This document shows, piece by piece, positions 8,213 through 15,589 of a DNA stretch of 23,012 nt. The notes beneath the pieces were generated by a model that saw only the letters and a list, made by a program, of their open reading frames with translations, searched no databases and had not been told where the DNA came from. The translations under genes were made by a program, and so were the position numbers. Position 1 is the first letter of the stretch. Every line of letters starts with the position of its first letter. This DNA comes from Bacillota bacterium (GTDB lineage: Bacteria > Bacillota_I > Bacilli_A > Erysipelotrichales > Erysipelotrichaceae): contig JAEZBR010000044.1 of assembly GCA_023426935.1 (NCBI GenBank), forward strand, positions 1 to 23,012, in the 5' to 3' direction.

Positions 8213-8222
8213 CTAAATGTCT

Positions 8223-9035
8223 TTATCCTTTTGCTGCTTCTATAAATGCTTTAGCCCGATCATAATCTACTTCGTTATATAGATAACCATCGCGTTTAAT
8301 TGAGGTGCCTACGATAACTCCGTCAGCATACTTGATCAATTCTTTGATATTGTTCTTGTTTGCACCAGATCCAAGGATCAACGGAATATCTGGGAATTGT
8401 TTCTTGATCGAAACGAAATGTGCTTCCTCTGGTGGTAAGCCAGCATGTGGTCCACCAATCAGCATTCCCGACAATGGCATTAATCCAAAACCTGCTTCAA
8501 TTTGTTGTTCAGTGGTTCTAGTATCCAAACAAGTACCACCGTGAGGTTCAAAATAAGTATAAACATGAACTTCTTCGGCGCCAATCTGCTTCCGATAACG
8601 GAATATTTCCGCCGGCTTATAGGATTGCGGTCCGAAACTGCCGACAAATGAATTAGTTACATAAGTTCGAATGAACTTAGCTCCAATAGCATGAGCTACA
8701 GCAATCGATGCAAAGGGATCGATTAAGACTCCACAGCCGAAGGGAACCGTTAGTTCCTTGCTTACTTCGGTTGCAATTCTAGTATAGTTAGCAACGATTT
8801 CCTGCCCAACATGATCAAGATAAGGGCGGTCACCTTCATTGGCAAATACACAGGCATCATAGCCTAGCTCCATGTAGATCTTGGCGTCATGTTTTAATCT
8901 TTCGATCTGCTTTTCAAGCGTATTCTCTGATTCAAAATATGGAGTTCCTGGTAATGCCATCATATGAAGGCATCCAATTATTGGTTTTTCAGTCCCAAAG
9001 GTCTCACGATGTTCTTTTAATAAGTTATTAGTCAT
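8223..9035 (-). CDS. BtpA/SgcQ-family TIM-barrel protein
   Basis: This 270-aa protein belongs to the BtpA family. Seen: the N-terminal KPIIGCLHMMALPGTPYF, a central GYDACVFANEGDRPY, and a C-terminal phosphate-binding-type loop LILGSGANKNNIKEL ... ADGVIVGTSIK. BtpA was named for photosystem I biogenesis in cyanobacteria. SgcQ, the E. coli homologue, is encoded beside a PTS in the sgc locus. In this Bacillota setting an enzyme acting on a PTS product, such as a sugar-phosphate aldolase or epimerase, is the sensible guess. It is the last gene of the PTS operon, 21 bp after IID, with AAAGG before its ATG. No activity can be assigned with certainty. Confidence 0.88.
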   Translation of the reverse strand: MTNNLLKEHRETFGTEKPIIGCLHMMALPGTPYFESENTLEKQIERLKHDAKIYMELGYDACVFANEGDRPYLDHVGQEIVANYTRIATEVSKELTVPFGCGVLIDPFASIAVAHAIGAKFIRTYVTNSFVGSFGPQSYKPAEIFRYRKQIGAEEVHVYTYFEPHGGTCLDTRTTEQQIEAGFGLMPLSGMLIGGPHAGLPPEEAHFVSIKKQFPDIPLILGSGANKNNIKELIKYADGVIVGTSIKRDGYLYNEVDYDRAKAFIEAAKG

Positions 9036-9056
9036 TATTGCTAACCTTTCATTTAA

Positions 9057-9887
9057 TTAAGCTAATACTCCTAACAAGGACAGAACTACAGCGACAATCA
9101 TGATATAAATCATTACGGTTGTTGCTTTCTTTCCATGTTTTAGTAAGTAATAAACTCCTAAGAATAATGCCATCGGAATAATCTTTGGAACGATGGAATT
9201 CAATACATCTTGCATTACAACTGACATACCGCCAACATTGAAGACCAACGGAGTGGTTACACCGATGTTCTTAGCAACTAAGGCTCCAAGAACGATCATA
9301 CCAACAACACCTAACGCTTCGGTAATTCCTTTTACCATGCCGCTAGAAAGCATTTTAACTACTGATTGTTTACCAAGTTTATATCCTTGGAAGAACACTA
9401 GTCTACTAACACCAATCGTATATACCGAGAATAGTGTGATGAATAAGATTGGTCCTAAGACATTCCCATTCAACGCCATATCGATACCGATACCTAGAAG
9501 AATTACTTTTACTAAACTCTGAGTGATTGTATCACCGATACCAGCGATTGGGCCCATCAATGCAGTCTTTAAGTTACTGATTGTATCTCCATCAACAGCA
9601 CCGCCATTTGCTTTTTCCTCTTCCAAAGAGCAAACGATACCCGGAACTATTGCACCCCATGTATTCTCGGTGTTGTAATATTCCATATGACGAACCAAGG
9701 CATCTTTCTTATCCTTTTCGTTATCACCATACAATTTTTGGATTGCAGTCGTCATCGTATGGCAGAAGCCCAAGCCCATTAATCTTTCCCAGTTATAGCA
9801 AATCTGGCCCCAGCAGATCCAAGTCCACCAAGTTTTGTTTAAATCCTTTTTAGATAAGGATTTCTTATTCTTAACAGTTTCACTCAT
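9057..9887 (-). CDS. PTS mannose-family transporter subunit IID
   Basis: This 276-aa membrane component pairs with IIC to form the sugar channel of a mannose/fructose/sorbose-family PTS. Family features: WICWGQICYNWERLMGLGFCHTM near the N-terminus, EYYNTENTWGAIVPGIVCSLEEEKANG, and ALMGPIAGIGDTITQ. Hydrophobic segments follow in the second half. I chose the ATG at 9887 because AAGGAG lies ten bases before it. A GTG at 9896 almost touches that site. The start overlaps the IIC stop through ATGAGTGA, which implies coupled translation. The substrate cannot be read from the sequence. Confidence 0.92.
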   Translation of the reverse strand: MSETVKNKKSLSKKDLNKTWWTWICWGQICYNWERLMGLGFCHTMTTAIQKLYGDNEKDKKDALVRHMEYYNTENTWGAIVPGIVCSLEEEKANGGAVDGDTISNLKTALMGPIAGIGDTITQSLVKVILLGIGIDMALNGNVLGPILFITLFSVYTIGVSRLVFFQGYKLGKQSVVKMLSSGMVKGITEALGVVGMIVLGALVAKNIGVTTPLVFNVGGMSVVMQDVLNSIVPKIIPMALFLGVYYLLKHGKKATTVMIYIMIVAVVLSLLGVLA

Positions 9888-10635
9888 CTTTGACACTCTC
9901 CTTCTTATTGGTATAAGTGTAGTGGAGGATAGCTAATGCTGCTCCAATTAAAGCAATGGAAGTGGTATCCATGCCTAGGTAAGCTGCTAAAACGAAACCA
10001 ATGATTAAGAACGGAGTTAAACTCTTCTTATTCAATACCTGCATTAACATTCCTAAGCCTAATGCCGGCATCATTCTTCCAATCAACTGGAAGATCTTAG
10101 TGATCTGAGTCGGAATTGCAGCCATGAAGCTTTCGAAATACGGGCCACCTAAATATACGCATAGGAACGCCGGAATAAAATAGAAAATGAACGGGAAGAT
10201 TTGCGAAGCAAACAGGTTCATAATCTTAATTCCTTTGATATTTCCCTCAGCGGCATACTTATCTGCTTTGTGTACCCAAATAGGATTCAAAGCCATCTTA
10301 GCGTTCTGAGCTAAAACACCAAGTAATCCTAACGGAACGGAAACCGCTAAACCAGTAGAAGGATCTGCTTTGGCAATCATCGTCATTGCTACCCCTAAAT
10401 ATCCAGCAATCGCCAACTCATTTGGTAACGATCCCCCAACCGCTAGTAATCCAACATATGCCATCATAATAGTTGCTCCAACTTTTAAACCATAAGCAAG
10501 ATCTCCAAACATGAGACCACATACCATTCCTGCAACTAATGGAGCTCCGAAATAACAGGACCAACGTAACCACATTGGAAACGCTGACGATACTAACCAA
10601 CACAATAAGCCAATAATAATTGCATAACCAAGCAT
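9880..10635 (-). CDS. PTS mannose/sorbose-family transporter subunit IIC
   Basis: This 251-aa membrane protein has about seven to eight hydrophobic segments, the normal size for IIC-Man. Typical stretches are GAPLVAGMVCGLMFGDLAYGLKVGATIMMAYVG (residues ~31-63) and GGSLPNELAIAGYLGVAMTM. With IID it carries the incoming sugar across the membrane while IIB phosphorylates it. The ATG at 10635 is preceded by GGGGA. It lies 16 bp after the IIB gene, and its 3' end overlaps the IID start. Confidence 0.93.
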   Translation of the reverse strand: MLGYAIIIGLLCWLVSSAFPMWLRWSCYFGAPLVAGMVCGLMFGDLAYGLKVGATIMMAYVGLLAVGGSLPNELAIAGYLGVAMTMIAKADPSTGLAVSVPLGLLGVLAQNAKMALNPIWVHKADKYAAEGNIKGIKIMNLFASQIFPFIFYFIPAFLCVYLGGPYFESFMAAIPTQITKIFQLIGRMMPALGLGMLMQVLNKKSLTPFLIIGFVLAAYLGMDTTSIALIGAALAILHYTYTNKKESVKDE

Positions 10636-10651
10636 ATTTATTCCCCTTTCT

Positions 10652-11125
10652 TTATTTTAATATGCTCTTAATGTCTACTACTGAATCGCTTGATAACATT
10701 TGTAGATAGACATTTATTCCCGAATTAACTAGATCCTTTACAATTCCAATTTCTTCATCTGACATGAACACACGTTTAGTAACCGGCTTTCTGGTTGGAC
10801 CGCTTCCCATATTTCCAATATCCAGTTTTTTCAGATCATATCCAAGCTTCACAAGTTTCTGTGGCATATCAACATTTTTAAACAGGAGCATTGTTCTAAC
10901 ATCATCATTACTAGAACTTAGTTGATTATATGCATCTTCACAGGTCAATACTTCTGCCGATACTCCGGTCGGTGCGGACATCTTCAGTACTTGTACCATA
11001 AAAGTATCGTTTGCAATTTTGTCATCAATTACCAGTATCTTTTCGACCTGCAGTATTCTTGTCCAAGATGCTAATACCTGACCATGTAATAATCTTTCAT
11101 CAACTCTTGCCAATACTACTTTCAT
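10652..11125 (-). CDS. PTS mannose-family subunit IIB
   Basis: This 157-aa soluble phosphotransfer subunit has the IIB-Man active-site motif RVDERLLHGQV with the phospho-accepting His14 intact. Later family motifs are VIDDKIANDTF and NMGSGPTRKPVTKRVFMSDEE. It takes phosphate from IIA and passes it to the sugar. In systems with LevR-type regulators, IIB also phosphorylates the regulator's second PRD when sugar is absent, which is relevant to the degenerate regulator divergent to this operon. It starts five bases after the IIA stop. Confidence 0.94.
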   Translation of the reverse strand: MKVVLARVDERLLHGQVLASWTRILQVEKILVIDDKIANDTFMVQVLKMSAPTGVSAEVLTCEDAYNQLSSSNDDVRTMLLFKNVDMPQKLVKLGYDLKKLDIGNMGSGPTRKPVTKRVFMSDEEIGIVKDLVNSGINVYLQMLSSDSVVDIKSILK

Positions 11126-11130
11126 TCTTC

Positions 11131-11544
11131 CTACCTCCCTTTTTCCTCAATTTGTCCTAAGAAATCGACAATACCTAATTTACCGGCTTTTACGGCAGCG
11201 GTTGCTAACTCATCCAAACTTAGTTGCTCTATTTTGGCATTTACTTCAAGTAACATCCCTAAGTTCATCCCGGTAACAATTTTAATATGTCCGGTGTATT
11301 GCTTCTTATTTGCGGAATATATTTTGGCTAAAGATATTAAGGGACTGCCTCCTAGTAAATCGGTTAACACTAAGATTTCATCATTTTCGTCCAGCATGCT
11401 TTTCAGATTCGTTTCGTATTCTGATAAATTCCCGTCTTCAGGTTGTAGAATATAACCAAAATTCGATACATCACCAACTATTAATTTAAGAGACTCATAC
11501 ATTTCCTTGCAAAGTGTCCCATGCGATAACAATCTAACAACCAT
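11131..11544 (-). CDS. PTS mannose-family subunit IIA
   Basis: This 137-aa soluble IIA-Man protein has the phosphorylation site LLSHGTL (His8), and TDLLGGSPL in the middle that forms part of the active site. It receives phosphate from HPr and gives it to IIB. IIA and IIB are separate genes here, not fused as in E. coli ManX. It is the first gene of the operon, with AGAGAGG upstream and a strong sigma-A promoter about 20 bp before the ATG. GRST-style sugar specificity cannot be read from IIA. Confidence 0.93.
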   Translation of the reverse strand: MVVRLLSHGTLCKEMYESLKLIVGDVSNFGYILQPEDGNLSEYETNLKSMLDENDEILVLTDLLGGSPLISLAKIYSANKKQYTGHIKIVTGMNLGMLLEVNAKIEQLSLDELATAAVKAGKLGIVDFLGQIEEKGR

Positions 11545-11569
11545 GAAGCATACCTCTCTCTATGACCGT

Positions 11570-11598
11570 ATTATCAAATCTCAGCTGAAGTGTGTCAA
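11570..11598 (-). promoter_or_regulatory. Near-consensus sigma-A promoter of the PTS operon
   Basis: On the minus strand TTGACA (11593-11598) is separated by exactly 17 bp from GATAAT (11570-11575). This is one mismatch from the full vegetative consensus. The expected start point is near 11563, giving a short leader to the IIA ATG at 11544. I found no GG-N10-GC sigma-54 element in the 11545-11790 intergenic region on either strand. Confidence 0.82.
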
Positions 11599-11633
11599 TT
11601 TTTATCTTTTTCAACTACTTTTATGGCTCTGTA

Positions 11634-11658
11634 TCACTAAATAATTGCTAATTAGTGA
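11634..11658. promoter_or_regulatory. Candidate operator: TCACTAA-N11-TTAGTGA dyad
   Basis: Perfect 7-bp inverted arms (11634-11640 and 11652-11658) flank an 11-bp spacer. The site lies about 70-95 bp upstream of the predicted PTS-operon start, the position of an upstream activator site. It is also upstream of the regulator gene on the other strand. The divergent LevR-like protein, which keeps its DNA-binding domain, is the natural ligand. Binding is inferred. Confidence 0.45.
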
Positions 11659-11704
11659 ATATTTTTAATACACATCATTTGCTCTGTGTTATAGTTTCCT
11701 TAGA

Positions 11705-11758
11705 TTAAAACACTATAAAAGGCTTTGTATCATTTTCCATCCCCACTTAAAACACTAT
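11705..11758. repeat. 12-bp direct repeat TTAAAACACTAT, 42 bp apart
   Basis: TTAAAACACTAT occurs exactly at 11705-11716 and 11747-11758, four helical turns apart, just upstream of the regulator's start. A looser repeat GGCTYTGTATCA also occurs at 11625-11636 and 11721-11732. These may be operator half-sites for autoregulation. In this AT-rich DNA chance cannot be ruled out. Confidence 0.45.
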
Positions 11759-11790
11759 TTTTAGATAATAAAACTGAAATGAGGCAAACA

Positions 11791-14241
11791 ATGTCCAGAA
11801 AATCAAAAGTTGAAGATATTCTGATTAATTACACTAAAAACATTATCAAGACTAATTCTCTTGACGGGAATGGAATGGATGCTTTATATGTTGCTCAAGA
11901 AGCAAAGATTGATCGATCCAATGCCTCTCAAGAATTAAATTCACTTTGGCGAGAAGGTAAAGCTATTAAAATTATTGGCCACCCGGTTCTTTACTTAAGC
12001 AAAACTTTAATCGATTCTCTGTATACCAACACTAATGTACCTAACACGATTCTTAAAGATGAAAGTTTAAACGATTTTCTGCGTAACAATAGTTCATCAA
12101 TATCCCAACGGCAATATGACATCGACTCCATTATTGGCGCTTCAGGCTCATTGTCGATTGCAATTGAAGATGCTAAAGCTGCGATAAGTTATCCACCTAA
12201 CGGTCTGCCAATCCTATTAATCGGTAATCCTGGACTATCAAAACTAGGTATTGCTCGAAGTTTAAATTTATATGCCAAAGAAATCGGTCGAAAACCTGAT
12301 AATGCCGATTTTATCCGGATTGAATGTCAAAGTTACTCAAGTGTGGAAAAAACTCAAGATTTTCTAATCTCACTAAACGGTTTAAAGACAGACCCGCCAA
12401 TTAGAGGAGCTATTGAGAAATCGAATAAAGGAACCGTTTATCTAAATAACATTCATCGACTAAGTACCGATGCTTTATCAACTTTATTAGATATGATTGA
12501 ACGCCAATCCTATACGAAAGTCGGCGATTCAAGTATTAAGCCATTAAACTGTACAATCATCGCTTCAATTCCCCAAACTGAAACCGAAACGATATCTTAC
12601 CTAAAGAAATATTTCGCTGCAACGATAGATATTCCCGATATTGAAGAAAGAAGTATTTATGAGAAAATCGAGCAAATCTTCGAATTATTCCAAAACGAAG
12701 CTGTCTATATACAGAAGAATATTAAAATATCAAAAGATATCTTATTCATTTTTGCCAAGAAACATTATAAAGATAATATTCCGGAAATGAGAGCCGAGGT
12801 AAAGCAAGCTTGCTCTCGTGCTTATATGCATACCAATAAGGAATCAAATACCATAACTATCAATTTCCAAAACTTATCGGTAGATTTGTTGTCTTCTCTA
12901 AATACACTTGATCAGGCTTCATCGGCAATTCAGAATATCTTAGCCATGATTGAATCGGAGCATATCGTATTTGAATCTAATGGAAAATGTGAAGTAAGAT
13001 CATCTTTACAGAATAAATTTGCGCAATCTAATTCAATCAGACTAGATCAATTTATGAATAAATTAGATTCGGATGTCGCAGTAATGAACAATACCGATGA
13101 CTTCATTACTGAAAATATTTCTTGTATATCCAACTGTGGTAATGCTCAATTAAACAAGATTAAATCGTCAATCAATCCGTTGGTGCAACAAACATTTTTA
13201 GAAGCTATTCGTGATTCATTTTATTATCAGTTATATCAGAATAATCCTCGACTTTTATATGGTATGTTACTACATGTTTCTAATCTGCTAAATCGATTGA
13301 TGAACAATAACGAACCACTCCGTACAAGTAATTTTGGTTCAACTTCCCAGTTGTTCCCGGAGTCACACGCCCTAGCTACTAAAATTTCGAAGAGTTTAAT
13401 GGATACCTTTAAAGTTACAATTCCGGGTTATGAAATCGATTTTATTTCAATGTACTTATCAGTTGCGGCTCAATGGAATAAATCAGAATGTGTGCCACTT
13501 CTATTAATCTGCCGAGGAGAGTCAATTGCAACCCAGCTTAAAAATATGATTATGAAAATGCATAACAACACTCTGATTATCGATGCAATCGACTATCGTG
13601 AAGATATTCAACTGAACGATTTACTCGAATTGATTACAATTCGCTGCAATCGTCTGGATAAGGGCTTCGGAATTATTATCATGACCGATATTGAACCGGT
13701 TAAATCAATCTCAGAATACTTATTATCAACACTGAAAATCAGAACCAGAACAATATCTCCGTTCACTTTCGCAGATTTGCTAAATATCGCTGACCAGATA
13801 TCCTCTAAAAAGTCCATGGATCAGATTGTCTATGACCATTACTCAAATAATAGTCAAAAACCACAAACCAAAAATACTGAAATTAATGATACTTCTTTTA
13901 TCTATCGGCTAACAACTGAATTTATTACTCCAACCTTATCGTTTCTCGACGCTAGGAAAGCAGTTGACGCAATGATGATCTCGTTATCTAATATTTTATT
14001 GGATTTGAATATTCCTTATTCTAATGAACTCGCCACAAAATTTTTATGTCATAGTGTAAATATGTTAGAAAGAGTTATCAGAAATGATTATCTTTCTTAT
14101 CCGAAATGTGATTCGTTCATCAACAATAATAAAACCCTGTATCATACAATCGAATCAAATTTACATAACATTAACGAATTATATGGGATCGTAATCCCCA
14201 AAGAAGAGATTGCATACATTACAGAAATATTTCTGTACTAA
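11791..14241 (+). CDS. LevR-architecture PRD regulator with degenerate AAA+ domain
   Basis: This 816-aa regulator has the LevR/ManR domain order: an N-terminal winged helix (~1-75), a sigma-54-activator-like AAA+ domain (~115-340), PRD1 (~450-560), an EIIA-Man-like domain (~565-670) and PRD2 (~705-816). The AAA+ domain is recognisable (SIIGASGSLSIAIEDAKAAISYPPNGLP) but disabled. The Walker A site is GNPGLSKL (145-152), lacking the GK(S/T) end. The Walker B site is VYLNN (216-220), with Asn for both acidic residues. The GAFTGA-type loop is absent. Arg575 (ICRGES) replaces the EIIA-type phospho-His. His495 (PRD1) and His754 (PRD2) remain. The ATG at 11791 has GAGG in front; a TTG at 11725 gives a longer frame without a ribosome site. 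It probably regulates the divergent PTS operon by binding DNA, not as a sigma-54 activator. Confidence 0.9.
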   Translation: MSRKSKVEDILINYTKNIIKTNSLDGNGMDALYVAQEAKIDRSNASQELNSLWREGKAIKIIGHPVLYLSKTLIDSLYTNTNVPNTILKDESLNDFLRNNSSSISQRQYDIDSIIGASGSLSIAIEDAKAAISYPPNGLPILLIGNPGLSKLGIARSLNLYAKEIGRKPDNADFIRIECQSYSSVEKTQDFLISLNGLKTDPPIRGAIEKSNKGTVYLNNIHRLSTDALSTLLDMIERQSYTKVGDSSIKPLNCTIIASIPQTETETISYLKKYFAATIDIPDIEERSIYEKIEQIFELFQNEAVYIQKNIKISKDILFIFAKKHYKDNIPEMRAEVKQACSRAYMHTNKESNTITINFQNLSVDLLSSLNTLDQASSAIQNILAMIESEHIVFESNGKCEVRSSLQNKFAQSNSIRLDQFMNKLDSDVAVMNNTDDFITENISCISNCGNAQLNKIKSSINPLVQQTFLEAIRDSFYYQLYQNNPRLLYGMLLHVSNLLNRLMNNNEPLRTSNFGSTSQLFPESHALATKISKSLMDTFKVTIPGYEIDFISMYLSVAAQWNKSECVPLLLICRGESIATQLKNMIMKMHNNTLIIDAIDYREDIQLNDLLELITIRCNRLDKGFGIIIMTDIEPVKSISEYLLSTLKIRTRTISPFTFADLLNIADQISSKKSMDQIVYDHYSNNSQKPQTKNTEINDTSFIYRLTTEFITPTLSFLDARKAVDAMMISLSNILLDLNIPYSNELATKFLCHSVNMLERVIRNDYLSYPKCDSFINNNKTLYHTIESNLHNINELYGIVIPKEEIAYITEIFLY

Positions 14242-14251
14242 TACTATTTTG

Positions 14252-14273
14252 GCTTAAGCGGTAAGCTTATTTT
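14252..14273 (+). terminator. Weak Rho-independent terminator after the regulator gene
   Basis: GCTTA (14252-14256) pairs with TAAGC (14262-14266) around AGCGG. The downstream TTATTTT tract is on the plus strand. The stem is short but correctly placed 10 bp after the stop codon. No clear terminator for the convergent minus-strand operon was found. Confidence 0.45.
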
Positions 14274-14322
14274 GTAATCATAGGCAGTATCTATAAGATC
14301 TCAAGATAGCAAACTATTCTGA

Positions 14323-15588
14323 CTAAAGAACTATTCTCTCGTGTAACATTTCAACTAGTTTTTCTCCTTCGCCTTTAGCAAAAGGACTACTGCAGGCCTC
14401 ATAGTTATGTTCTTCATGAGCCTTAATATCGGCAAGATATAAGTAATAACCGTTAGCATAGCTGGAGAATAAAAGGTCTTCACTTTTCATTACATTTGAT
14501 AGTTCTGAGTATAACTCGACCGGGACACAACATACTCTAGTTTTACCGATATTTATTATTCGACAATCTAGAGTATATGCTTTTACTCCCTGATAATTTT
14601 TAGCATACATCAAATCAGCATTCGCTCCTTCAAGATATGCTTTCTTTTCTCTTGCTTGCAACGCTGAACCATTCTCAGCTTTAATCTTATCCAATTCACA
14701 TTTTCTTTCTTTAATATTGTTAGTTGCCTCATTAATACTTAACGGTATCCGCGTATTTAATATGATTGGAACCGCTATTTGCTTGAGTGTTTTATCTTTC
14801 TGCTTGATTGCTTCATTCTCATTTAATTTTATTTGATTAGAGATAATACTAGCAAATCGTTCAACTTCAGCAAATCCTTTTCCTTTGCGATTATACCTTG
14901 TAGATATATCTCCCGAACTACCATTAATAAAGATAACCTCTTTATACTCATTTAATTGTTTCGCTACTGCCCCGGGGAAATCCGCTGAAATCTCAAGATT
15001 ATCAGCCGCTAAAACTGTAGGATGACAAGAGTAGTTATATAAAAGGTTATTATTTCCGTTGCTCTGCTTAAAAATAAACCCAGTCAGTAATTTATCACCC
15101 GGTAACTTATCATCGGTTCGGTTAGATCCAACACCATTTATTAGAGTAGAAAACTTATATAACTCATATGAATCTAAATTATCAACTGCATTTAGATAAG
15201 AGTTTTCTACACCGTCAAGAATTAGGTTTATTATTTTTTCATCATGAACTCCAAATACCGAATCAAATCCCACCAACGCTCCTTTAAGATTGTTAGTAAC
15301 CCCCATCGGACCGCTATGTGTATGTGTAGCCTGTACATCTAATTCTTCTTTTGTAACCCCATATTTACTTAGTCTATCCAATATACTTTTAGTCAGAGTT
15401 TCATCTGCCGAAATCAGATCTAAAACGATCATTACAAAACTTGATACCTCGTCCTTATACACTAAGCATTTTGAAAACAACGGATCATGTATTTTTGTTG
15501 ATAATCGTTCCGCTGCATATCCAGCTAATAACACATTCGTTCTAGGAGTAATCTCTGCTTTGCCAAAACCAATTTGTTGTTCTTTCAT
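14323..15588 (-). CDS. Neutral/alkaline ceramidase-family hydrolase
   Basis: This 421-aa protein matches the N-terminal catalytic domain of the neutral/alkaline non-lysosomal ceramidase family (Zn-dependent amidases). Residues seen: His89 and His91 in ATHTHSGPMG, His189 in YSCHPTVL, Ser229 in the nucleophile motif GDIS, Glu358 in CVPVELYSE, and Tyr381/382 in NGYYLYL. These cover the Zn ligands and nucleophile known for the Pseudomonas enzyme. Unlike secreted ceramidases it has no signal peptide and lacks the C-terminal immunoglobulin-like domain, so a cytoplasmic hydrolase with another N-acyl or ester substrate is more likely. Its ATG follows the response-regulator stop by one base, so the two are tightly coupled. 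It is the last gene of the ABC/two-component operon. Confidence 0.85.
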   Translation of the reverse strand: MKEQQIGFGKAEITPRTNVLLAGYAAERLSTKIHDPLFSKCLVYKDEVSSFVMIVLDLISADETLTKSILDRLSKYGVTKEELDVQATHTHSGPMGVTNNLKGALVGFDSVFGVHDEKIINLILDGVENSYLNAVDNLDSYELYKFSTLINGVGSNRTDDKLPGDKLLTGFIFKQSNGNNNLLYNYSCHPTVLAADNLEISADFPGAVAKQLNEYKEVIFINGSSGDISTRYNRKGKGFAEVERFASIISNQIKLNENEAIKQKDKTLKQIAVPIILNTRIPLSINEATNNIKERKCELDKIKAENGSALQAREKKAYLEGANADLMYAKNYQGVKAYTLDCRIINIGKTRVCCVPVELYSELSNVMKSEDLLFSSYANGYYLYLADIKAHEEHNYEACSSPFAKGEGEKLVEMLHERIVL

Positions 15589-15589
15589 G

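Noticed and set aside
9193..9522. Antisense open frame of 109 codons within the IID gene
   Set aside because: It is a shadow of a well-supported PTS gene.
11545..11790. Sigma-54 (-24/-12) promoter for the PTS operon
   Set aside because: No GG-N10-GC element with suitable context was found on either strand, while a near-consensus sigma-A promoter is present.
14221..14236. Perfect 16-bp palindrome ACAGAAATATTTCTGT
   Set aside because: It lies in the last codons of the regulator gene with no loop or T-run, so it is probably chance in AT-rich coding DNA.
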